A DNA stretch of 5,156 nt from an uncultured Oscillibacter sp. (GTDB lineage Bacteria > Bacillota > Clostridia > Oscillospirales > Oscillospiraceae): positions 3,408-8,563 of the forward strand of contig CAJFNE010000133.1 of assembly GCA_904393855.1 (NCBI GenBank), in the 5' to 3' direction. The position numbers were made by a program, and so were the translations under genes. Below, piece by piece: positions 1 to 4,735 of this stretch. The notes under the pieces were generated by a model. It was not told where the DNA came from and searched no databases. It saw nothing but the letters and a program-made list of their open reading frames with translations. Positions within the stretch are counted from its first letter, which is position 1. Each line of letters starts with the position of its first letter.

Positions 1-154
1 CCTGGCCCCCAACTACGCGGAGCGGGGCTGGGGGGGCATCGCCCTGGAGAACTATCGCTTCCCCTGGGATCGGGCCTTTGAGATCGGCATGGACATCCGA
101 CTGGGGGAGTTTACCGAACCCCATGAGCAGATATTAGGGGTGTACTACCAATGA
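1..154 (+). CDS. C-terminal end of an unrecognised protein (5' truncated by window)
   Basis: An open frame enters from the left edge (first full codon at base 2) and ends at TGA 152-154, giving 50 residues that finish in EQILGVYYQ. The fragment is rich in aromatic and acidic residues (for example NYRFPWDRAFEIGMDIRLGE), has no hydrophobic membrane segment and no motif that I can assign to a family. Its stop overlaps the next start as ATGA at 151-154, so it is translationally coupled to the DUF4180 gene and both should lie on one mRNA. The codon use matches the neighbours. The reality of the frame is well supported by the overlap; the function is unknown. Confidence 0.75.
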   Translation, partial: LAPNYAERGWGGIALENYRFPWDRAFEIGMDIRLGEFTEPHEQILGVYYQ

Positions 155-528
155 AACTGGAAACCATCACTGCGAACGGACAGACCGTGGCGGTTCTGAC
201 CGGCGCGGTGCCCGCCGTCACAGAGGTGCAGTCGGCACTGGATGTCATGATGGCGGCGAAGTACGAGGCGGGCAGTCAGCTGCTGGCCATCGAGAAAACG
301 GCCCTGCCGGAGGAATTCTTCATCCTCAGCACGGGCCTTGCGGGGGAGATCCTGCAGAAGTTCACCAACTACGGCGTGAAGTGCGCCATCTACGGGGATT
401 TCAGCGGCTACACCAGCAAGCCCCTCCGGGATTTCATCCGGGAGAGCAACCGGGGAAGCGGTGTGTTTTTTGCCGCGGACCGCGCGGAGGCGGTGGAACG
501 GCTGACGGGCGGGACCGCCCGCGCATAA
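151..528 (+). CDS. DUF4180 domain-containing protein
   Basis: A 125-aa protein that is a single DUF4180-type domain. The recognisable part is residues 55-105, with the family-like strings FFILSTGLAGEILQKFTNYG, CAIYGDFSGYTSKPLRDFI and RESNRGSGVFF. The length is usual for this family, and the alternating hydrophobic strands and helices suggest a small cytoplasmic alpha/beta protein with no signal peptide or membrane segment. The biochemical role of the family is not established and I do not assign one. The start ATG overlaps the preceding stop (ATGA); a modest AGGGG at 136-140 lies 10 nt upstream, so coupling probably matters for its translation. The TAA stop overlaps a candidate sigma-G -35 element of the next gene. 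Family call is from memory of the conserved motif. Confidence 0.85.
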   Translation: MKLETITANGQTVAVLTGAVPAVTEVQSALDVMMAAKYEAGSQLLAIEKTALPEEFFILSTGLAGEILQKFTNYGVKCAIYGDFSGYTSKPLRDFIRESNRGSGVFFAADRAEAVERLTGGTARA

Positions 529-553
529 GCCGCCCGACCTCTGGCACATACTA
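523..553 (+). promoter_or_regulatory. Candidate sigma-G (forespore) promoter for spoVAF
   Basis: GCATA at 523-527 matches the sigma-G -35 consensus (G-M-A-T-R) and CATACTA at 547-553 matches the -10 consensus (CATNHTA). They are separated by 19 nt, one more than the usual 17-18. The start point would be near 560, about 16 nt upstream of the spoVAF ATG. A forespore promoter is what a germination gene should have, because spoVA genes are sigma-G regulon members in Bacillus. The -35 overlaps the stop codon of the DUF4180 gene. The match is by eye; sigma-F recognises a related -10, so F versus G cannot be separated here. Confidence 0.5.
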
Positions 554-572
554 CCTCCGATTACGGAGGTGG
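551..572 (+). promoter_or_regulatory. Hairpin sequestering the spoVAF Shine-Dalgarno
   Basis: ACCTCCG (553-559), loop ATTA (560-563) and CGGAGGT (564-570) form a perfect 7-bp stem, extended by T552-G571 (wobble) and C551-G572 to 9 bp. The whole ribosome-binding site GGAGGT (565-570) lies in the right arm, 5 nt before the ATG at 576. There is no T-run, so it is not an intrinsic terminator. In RNA that starts upstream, the site would be masked. RNA starting near 560 would lack the left arm and have the site free. Confidence 0.65.
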
Positions 573-575
573 CAT

Positions 576-1994
576 ATGGATCAACTTTCGAGCAACTACC
601 TGGAAAACGTGACCTGGTTCAACGAGACGCTGGGCGTGGGCCGCAGCTGCGATATTGTCAGCCGGGATTACATGATCGGCGGGCGGCGGGCCCGGATCTG
701 GGTCATCGACGGATTCGGCATGGACGGGACCCTGGAGCGAATGGGCGCCTTCTGGCTGCGGCTGGAGCCGGAGCAGGTGGAGAACCTGACGGAGATGCAG
801 GATTTCGCGGACCGCTTCATCACGTTTGGAGAGACGAACGTCAGTTTTCAGACCGGCGAGATCGTGACCGCCGTGCTGCTGGGCAAGACCCTGCTCCTCA
901 TGGAGGGCCTTGCCGGCGGCGCGTTGATGGACGCCAAGGAGTACCCGGCCCGGGGCGTGGGGGAGCCGCCGGACGGCAAGGTCCTGCGGGGTTCCCACGA
1001 CGGCTTCGTGGAGGCGGCGGTGCCCAACATGGCCCTGCTGCGCCGCCGCATCCGGGACCCCCACCTGACCATGGAGGGACACCAGGTGGGCAGCCGCTCC
1101 CACACGGACGCGGTGCTTTGCTACCTGGACGACAAGGTGGACCGGGAGCTGCTCTCAGAGCTGCGGGAGAAGCTGGCGCGGGTGGATGTGAACTCCCTCT
1201 CCATGGCCCAGGAGAGCTTAGCGGAGGCCATCCGGCCCAAGCAGTGGTACAACCCCTTCCCCAAGGTCCGCTACACGGAGCGGCCTGACGCGGCCGCCGC
1301 CAGCATCCTGGAGGGGAACATCGTGGTGCTGGTGGACAACTCTCCCTCGGTCATGATCCTGCCCACCACTTTTTTTGACTTCACTCAGGAGGCCAACGAG
1401 TTCTATTTCCCGCCCCTGATCGGCAGCTATCTGCGGATTCTGCGGATCATCGTGTTCTTGATCTCCCTGTTCATCACCCCGGCCTGGTATCTGATGGTCA
1501 GCGAGGAGGGGCGGCTGCCGGACGCGCTGAACTTCCTGGCCTCCCCGGAGCCGGCGTCTCTGGGGCTTCTCTGGCAGCTGCTGGTGGTGGAGTTTTTGAT
1601 CGACGTTTTGAAGCTGGCGTCCCTGAACACGCCGGACTCCCTCTCCAACTCTTTTTCCATGCTGGGGGCGCTGATCCTGGGGGACTTCGCCGTTCAGGCC
1701 GGGTGGCTGGGGCCGGAGGTGCTGGTGTATATGGCCTTCGTGTCCGTGGCCGGCTTCGCCCAGCCCAGCTATGAGATGGGCTATGCCTTCAAGCTGCTGC
1801 GGGTGGTCCTGCTGCTGCTGACGGCGGCCTTTGACGTGTGGGGCTTCGTGCTGGGCTCTCTGGGCATCCTGGTGCTGCTGGCCACGACGAAGCCCCTGGT
1901 GGGCAAGGGCTATCTCTACCCGCTGCTCCCATTCAACGGCAGGGCCCTGTGGCGGCTGATCGCCCGGGAACCCATCAGCCGGGACAACACGTGA
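576..1994 (+). CDS. spoVAF: SpoVAF-like spore germination protein (GerA family)
   Basis: A 472-aa inner-membrane protein of the GerA/SpoVAF family, which acts in the forespore and dormant-spore membrane in germination; in Bacillus SpoVAF is linked to the GerA-type receptors and SpoVA channel and supports ion/dipicolinate release. Residues 1-270 are a soluble N-terminal region with KVLRGSHDGFVE near 135-146 and GNIVVLVDNSPSVMILPTTF at 247-266, the usual GerA-family strings. Hydrophobic membrane segments follow at about 283-307, 328-350, 360-395 and 404-438, then a short tail with KPLVGKGYLYPLLPFNG. Length suits SpoVAF (about 490 aa). ATG 576 is chosen because GGAGGT lies 5 nt upstream; the frame stays open further 5', but that part only shadows the DUF4180 gene. 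No other spoVA gene is visible. A generic GerA A-subunit is the alternative, but the N-terminal region resembles SpoVAF more. Confidence 0.88.
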   Translation: MDQLSSNYLENVTWFNETLGVGRSCDIVSRDYMIGGRRARIWVIDGFGMDGTLERMGAFWLRLEPEQVENLTEMQDFADRFITFGETNVSFQTGEIVTAVLLGKTLLLMEGLAGGALMDAKEYPARGVGEPPDGKVLRGSHDGFVEAAVPNMALLRRRIRDPHLTMEGHQVGSRSHTDAVLCYLDDKVDRELLSELREKLARVDVNSLSMAQESLAEAIRPKQWYNPFPKVRYTERPDAAAASILEGNIVVLVDNSPSVMILPTTFFDFTQEANEFYFPPLIGSYLRILRIIVFLISLFITPAWYLMVSEEGRLPDALNFLASPEPASLGLLWQLLVVEFLIDVLKLASLNTPDSLSNSFSMLGALILGDFAVQAGWLGPEVLVYMAFVSVAGFAQPSYEMGYAFKLLRVVLLLLTAAFDVWGFVLGSLGILVLLATTKPLVGKGYLYPLLPFNGRALWRLIAREPISRDNT

Positions 1995-2030
1995 AAGAGC
2001 GGCCGGAGCGTGATCGCTCCGGCCGCTCTT
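1995..2030 (+). terminator. Strong 16-bp hairpin after spoVAF
   Basis: Two perfect 16-nt arms (1995-2010 and 2015-2030) separated by the loop TGAT begin at the base after the spoVAF stop. The arm is very GC-rich (core GCGGCCGGAGCG). No T-tract follows on the plus strand (GCGGAAATCA), so it is not a textbook intrinsic terminator. It may instead block 3' exonucleases or act with the second hairpin downstream. Confidence 0.7.
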
Positions 2031-2054
2031 GCGGAAATCACCCGCAGGGGATGA

Positions 2055-2090
2055 GGAACGCCTGGAATCCAGCCGGATTCCAGGCGTTCC
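2055..2090 (-). terminator. Strong 16-bp hairpin after the ferredoxin operon
   Basis: Perfect 16-nt arms at 2055-2070 and 2075-2090 around the loop AGCC (GGCT on the minus strand). It lies 3 nt past the ferredoxin stop and so serves as the 3' end of the minus-strand operon. After the stem the minus strand reads TCATCCCC, with no U-run. It is symmetrical and could also act on transcripts from spoVAF. Confidence 0.7.
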
Positions 2091-2093
2091 AAC

Positions 2094-2273
2094 TCACTCC
2101 TCGATGCTGATGGCGCTGACGGGGCAGCTGTCCCGGGCCTCCTGGACCTGGGGCAGCAGCTCCTCGCCGAACTCACTGCCCTGGGCCACGCCGCTGTCCA
2201 GGTTGAAAACCTCCGGGCAGGCGCCGGCACACAGGCCGCAGCTGATGCAGCTTTCATTAACGGTTGCTTTCAT
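2094..2273 (-). CDS. Small [4Fe-4S] ferredoxin
   Basis: A 59-aa cytoplasmic electron carrier. The N-terminus reads MKATVNESCISCGLCAGACP and the C-terminus ends CPVSAISIEE. Cys9, Cys12, Cys15 and Cys50 are positioned as the four ligands of one [4Fe-4S] cluster, as in Thermotoga maritima ferredoxin, whose ending is nearly the same. Cys19 is also present, but the partner cysteine that forms a disulfide with it in the Thermotoga protein (near position 43) is absent. The acidic composition suits a low-potential ferredoxin. Start ATG 2271-2273 has GGGAGGA (2281-2287 on the plus strand) 7 nt upstream. It lies 18 nt after the Fe-S protein gene on the same strand, so the two form an operon, and the ferredoxin may be the redox partner. 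Confidence 0.95.
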   Translation of the reverse strand: MKATVNESCISCGLCAGACPEVFNLDSGVAQGSEFGEELLPQVQEARDSCPVSAISIEE

Positions 2274-2291
2274 GATGGATTCCTCCCATGT

Positions 2292-3002
2292 TCAGTCTAA
2301 GATATTTCCATCCCGGCCCAGTGTCACCACCTGCCAGGGGATGAACTTGCCGCTCTGCCGCAGGGCGGTCTCCGCCGCCCGCTGGAGTCCGCCGCAGCAG
2401 GGGACCTCCATGCGGACAATGGTGACCTCCCGAATGTCGTTGCGGCGGAGAATCTCCGTGAGCTTTTCCGCGTAGTCGCCCTCGTCCAGCTTGGGGCAGC
2501 CGATCAGGGTGATGCGGCCCCGCATGAACCGCTCGTGGAAGTCCGCACGGGAGAAGGCGGTGCAGTCCGCCGCGATCAGCAGCTTGGCGCCCTGGTAGAA
2601 GGGGGCCTCCACCGGCAGCAGCTTGATCTGGATGGGCCACTGGCCCAGCCGGGAGATGGGGCCCGCGGAGGCCGGGGCTGCGGGGGCCGCGTCCGGGTGC
2701 ATGGCCCGGGCCATACTGCCGGGACAGCCGGCGGGAGCGGCCTTGGGGGCGGAGTTTTTCTGGGCGTTCGCCTTGTTCGCCTGTACGGCGGCTTCATCGT
2801 AGGCGGCGGCCTCCCGCTCCACGAAGGTGATGGCCCCGGTGGGGCAGGTGGGCAGGCAGTCCCCCAGGCCGTCGCAGTAGTCGTCCCGCAGGAGCGTTGC
2901 CTTGCCGCCCACCATGCCGATGGCGCCCTCGTGGCAGGCCGCGGCGCAGGCGCCGCAGCCGTTGCACTTCTCCTGATCGATCTCGATGATTCTCCGTACC
3001 AT
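2292..3002 (-). CDS. Two-cluster 4Fe-4S ferredoxin-like protein with Cys-rich C-terminal domain
   Basis: A 236-aa cytoplasmic redox protein of unknown partner. Residues 10-60 form a ferredoxin fold: cluster 1 is C13-x2-C16-x2-C19-x3-C23, with His instead of the common Pro after C23; cluster 2 is C43-x2-L46-x2-C49-x3-C53-P, so Leu replaces the second cysteine. Residues 65-110 are an Ala/Pro-rich linker holding GCPGSMAR (C93). Residues 115-236 form a second domain that begins RLGQWPIQIKLLPVEAPFY and contains C147, GCPKLDEGDY (C169) and MEVPCCGGL (C202-C203). Start ATG 3000-3002 has AAGGAGA (3009-3015) 7 nt upstream and places the first strand (RRIIEID) just before cluster 1. A longer frame to 3098 adds 32 residues unlike any ferredoxin N-terminus and was not used. 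Such proteins are common in Clostridia; the exact reaction is not known to me. Confidence 0.9.
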   Translation of the reverse strand: MVRRIIEIDQEKCNGCGACAAACHEGAIGMVGGKATLLRDDYCDGLGDCLPTCPTGAITFVEREAAAYDEAAVQANKANAQKNSAPKAAPAGCPGSMARAMHPDAAPAAPASAGPISRLGQWPIQIKLLPVEAPFYQGAKLLIAADCTAFSRADFHERFMRGRITLIGCPKLDEGDYAEKLTEILRRNDIREVTIVRMEVPCCGGLQRAAETALRQSGKFIPWQVVTLGRDGNILD

Positions 3003-3032
3003 AGTGTGTCTCCTTTTCTGGGTTTCAACCCC

Positions 3033-3061
3033 TTGTTTTTCTGGGAACAGTATCGTACAAT
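3033..3061 (+). promoter_or_regulatory. Candidate promoter for the fliB-like gene
   Basis: TTGTTT (3033-3038), a 17-nt spacer and TACAAT (3056-3061, 5/6 to TATAAT) fit a vegetative promoter. Transcription would begin near 3068 and give a leader of about 116 nt containing a small hairpin (CTGCGG 3115-3120 with CCGCAG 3129-3134). It overlaps the region needed for the divergent minus-strand promoter, so the two could interfere. Confidence 0.35.
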
Positions 3062-3063
3062 GG

Positions 3064-3092
3064 ATTGCAAAAGTCAGTTGTGATTCCAACAA
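3064..3092 (-). promoter_or_regulatory. Weak candidate promoter for the Fe-S/ferredoxin operon
   Basis: On the minus strand TTGTTG (3092-3087), a 17-nt spacer and TGCAAT (3069-3064) approximate a vegetative promoter, in the AT-rich part of the divergent gap. The start would be near 3057, leaving a leader of about 55 nt. Both boxes are only 4/6 matches. Confidence 0.25.
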
Positions 3093-3183
3093 AATCAATT
3101 TTTTTCGGATTCCGCTGCGGCAGGGAAACCGCAGGGGAGTCTGTTTGCAACGCCTGCTGTGGGGCGGGGAGGAGGAGATAGCC

Positions 3184-4200
3184 GTGCGGACGCGGGCGCC
3201 GGATTATTACGAATCGTTTCAATGCTGGGCGGGAGCATGCCCCCACAGCTGCTGCATCGGCTGGGAGGTGGTCGTCGACGAGGACACCGCCCTGCGCTAT
3301 GCTCAGGAGACGGGGCCCCTGGGGGAGCGGCTGCGGGCGGCACTCCAGCGGGACGAGGAGGGGGACCTGTGCTTCCCCTTACGGGGCGGGCGCTGCCCTT
3401 TCCTGGATGGGGAAAACCTGTGCGAGATCCACCGGGAGCTGGGGGAGGCGGCCACCAGCGCCACCTGCCGGGAGCATCCCCGCTTCACCGAGGAGTACGG
3501 CCCTTTTCGGGAAATCAGCCTGGCGGCCTCCTGTCCGGCGGCCAACGCCCTGCTGTTGGGCAGCCGGGAGCCCTTGACGTTCCAGGAGTGGGAGACGCCG
3601 GAGGCCGCGGAGACCGGAGATCCCTGGCTGGAGCCCCTGCTGGCGGTGAGGACGCGGATGCTGGCGCTGCTGGAGGATCGGACCCGGCCGCTTCGGCGGC
3701 GCTTGGATGCGATCCTGGCGCTGGCACAGGCGGCCCAGCCGCTGCTGGACAGGGACCGGGGAGAGCTGCTGCCGGACCTGGCCGCGGAGTGGCGTCCGGC
3801 GGTGGAGTCCGTGCCGCCGGGGCCGGGGCTGTTTCCGGCGGCCCAGCGGTTCCTGACGGAACTGGAGTGTCTGGAGCCGGACTGGCGGGCGCTGCTGCAT
3901 CAGTCGGAGGCCGCCGCACCGGTGCCAACGGACGAGGCACCGCTGGAGCGGATCGCCGCCTACTTTCTGTTCCGCCAGATCCTGAAAACGGTGAACGACG
4001 GGGACCTGCTGTCCCGGACGGCGCTGTGCGTGTTTGCCGTCCTGACAGTGGAGCGGATCAGCGCCATATGCGGCCTGCCGGAGGCTTTGCGCCGCTTCAG
4101 CCGGGAGGTGGAGCACGACTCGGACAACCTGGAGGACCTGCGGGCTTTCCTGTGGGAGGAGGGCGTGCTGGACCGCATCCGGCGGGAGCTGGCGCAGTGA
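3184..4200 (+). CDS. fliB: FliB-family protein (flagellin lysine N-methylase-like)
   Basis: A 338-aa cytoplasmic protein of the FliB family. In Salmonella FliB methylates surface lysines of flagellin and has been reported to use an Fe-S cluster. The diagnostic region is the N-terminus: YYESFQC14WAGAC19PHSC23C24IGWEV, followed by D32 and Y39, then C63, C71PFL, C80 and TSATC95REHPR, then C117. This Cys-rich block (nine cysteines in 120 residues) resembles the metal-chelating YkgJ/FliB pattern. The rest is helical and variable, with AAYFLFRQILKTVNDGDLL near 258-276. GTG 3184 is the chosen start because GGAGGAG (3171-3177) lies 6 nt upstream; TTG 3145 in the same frame is a weaker option. The protein is shorter than Salmonella FliB (about 400 aa). 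No flagellin gene lies in the window, so the substrate is an inference; many Clostridia carry such genes away from flagellar loci. Confidence 0.82.
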   Translation: MRTRAPDYYESFQCWAGACPHSCCIGWEVVVDEDTALRYAQETGPLGERLRAALQRDEEGDLCFPLRGGRCPFLDGENLCEIHRELGEAATSATCREHPRFTEEYGPFREISLAASCPAANALLLGSREPLTFQEWETPEAAETGDPWLEPLLAVRTRMLALLEDRTRPLRRRLDAILALAQAAQPLLDRDRGELLPDLAAEWRPAVESVPPGPGLFPAAQRFLTELECLEPDWRALLHQSEAAAPVPTDEAPLERIAAYFLFRQILKTVNDGDLLSRTALCVFAVLTVERISAICGLPEALRRFSREVEHDSDNLEDLRAFLWEEGVLDRIRRELAQ

Positions 4201-4204
4201 TTGG

Positions 4205-4276
4205 AGTGCCTTTGTGCGAGTTGCTCTTCTGACGACTGATTTTTTGTGAAAATCATAAAAAATACACAAAGGCACT
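4205..4276 (+). repeat. 12-bp inverted repeat between the fliB-like stop and the ncRNA promoter
   Basis: AGTGCCTTTGTG (4205-4216) and CACAAAGGCACT (4265-4276) are perfect inverted copies separated by 48 nt. Within the loop TGATTTT (4237-4243) and AAAATCA (4249-4255) form a second hairpin. As RNA it would end the fliB-like message 5 nt after the stop, though no good T-run follows. As DNA the right copy touches the first T of the -35 box of the next promoter, so it could be an operator. Confidence 0.6.
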
Positions 4277-4304
4277 TGACTTTTTGATGGAGATATTGTA
4301 TGTT
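4249..4304 (+). promoter_or_regulatory. Vegetative (sigma-A) promoter with AT-rich upstream element for the ncRNA
   Basis: TTGACT (4276-4281, 5/6), an exact 17-nt spacer and TATGTT (4299-4304, 4/6) give a good sigma-A promoter; TATAGA at 4304-4309 is an alternative -10. The A-rich run at 4249-4264 (AAAATCATAAAAAATA) lies where an UP element would act. The predicted start is near 4311. Confidence 0.65.
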
Positions 4305-4310
4305 ATAGAC

Positions 4311-4647
4311 ACAGAAGGGAGTGAGTCCAATGGGCTAGTTAGCTCAGAGAACCACGAAATCTGAATCTTAGCATCGTTCGGAATGAGTCCTTTTCCATCG
4401 GCAAATCTCAGGCAATTTCCCAAATACGAAACGCATCTCACGATGATGAGCCACACGAGAGCAGTCCTGAGCAGACGTCTGCGTGTCCCGCGATTTTATG
4501 GATTGGCAAATTCTGAGACCAGCATGATTCCAAAAGACCCAAGCATCCGAGCGGTACCAAAGAAAGCACGAGGTATGGTCCATTGTACGATGTAAGCAAT
4601 TGGTAGCCCCCCATTCGCGACGGACGAATGGGGGGTTGTGCTTTTTC
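4311..4647 (+). ncRNA. Candidate structured non-coding RNA, about 335 nt, class unrecognised
   Basis: A promoter upstream and an intrinsic terminator downstream frame a region with no credible protein gene and visibly lower GC than its neighbours. Pairings found by eye nest into a rod: 4332-4337/4604-4609; 4339-4340 and 4342-4344 with 4595-4599; 4372-4377/4587-4592; 4382-4385/4581-4584; 4395-4402/4566-4573 (one A bulge on each side); 4406-4411/4513-4518 continuing as 4414-4418/4508-4512; 4420-4423/4503-4506; 4429-4434/4490-4496 (one A bulge). Local hairpins include 4344-4348/4360-4364, 4437-4440/4447-4450 and 4453-4457/4482-4486. The order and nesting of these helices are unlikely to be chance. 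I see no tmRNA, RNase P, SRP or T-box signature. The role is unknown; the gene faces gap on the opposite strand. Confidence 0.6.
4604..4647 (+). terminator. Intrinsic terminator of the ncRNA
   Basis: CCCCCCATTCG (4607-4617) and CGAATGGGGGG (4625-4635) form a perfect 11-bp stem around CGACGGA. A T-tract (CTTTTTCT, 4641-4648) follows 5 nt after the stem, allowing for wobble pairs that extend the base. This is the best terminator in the window. Its first three Cs are also used in the proposed closing helix of the ncRNA. Confidence 0.85.
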
Positions 4648-4686
4648 TATGGGGCCTTGCCTTTATAAAAAGAGTCCGCCCAGCAA

Positions 4687-4717
4687 AACACGCCCAGGAT
4701 TGCTTCCTGGGCGTGTT
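4687..4717 (-). terminator. Terminator of gap
   Basis: AACACGCCCAGGA (4687-4699) and TCCTGGGCGTGTT (4705-4717) form a perfect 13-bp stem with a 5-nt loop. On the minus strand the stem ends in GTGTTTTGC, a short T-run, 18 nt after the gap stop codon. It can also back up the plus-strand terminator upstream. Confidence 0.8.
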
Positions 4718-4735
4718 CTGCCGTTGAGAGGGAGT

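Noticed and set aside
381..575. 5' extension of the spoVAF frame to an ATG at 381
   Set aside because: It overlaps the well-supported DUF4180 gene in another frame; the strong RBS and family-like N-terminus start at 576.
3078..3092. TTGTGATTCCAACAA as a Rex-like operator
   Set aside because: The half-sites are imperfect and the spacing is shorter than a Rex box; too weak to call.
3003..3098. Longer start for the Fe-S protein (32 extra residues)
   Set aside because: The extra part is hydrophobic, AT-rich leader sequence, and a good RBS sits before ATG 3002.
2986..3183. 5' extension of the fliB-like frame to 2986
   Set aside because: It would overlap the Fe-S protein gene on the other strand and adds 66 residues unlike the family; the RBS favours GTG 3184.
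3379..4275. 298-codon open frame antisense to the fliB-like gene
   Set aside because: GC-rich third positions open shadow frames; the product is Arg/Gln/Pro-rich low-complexity without any motif. The Gly-rich plus frame at 3159-4232 is rejected for the same reason.
4205..4276. Inverted repeat as ends of a miniature transposable element
   Set aside because: Only about 72 bp in all, no target-site duplication or second copy in the window.
4332..4390. tRNA-like look: GGGCTAGTTAGCTCAG followed by GTTCGGAAT
   Set aside because: There is no matching D-stem 3' strand, no anticodon arm, and the T-loop has an extra base; not a tRNA or tmRNA end.
4253..4583. Two short minus-strand ORFs (67 and 71 codons) opposite the ncRNA
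   Set aside because: They overlap each other, lack RBS and motifs, and have odd composition (many Cys, Trp, His).
4383..4595. 70-codon plus-strand ORF inside the ncRNA region
   Set aside because: No Shine-Dalgarno sequence, no family resemblance, and the same bases are tied up in long-range helices.
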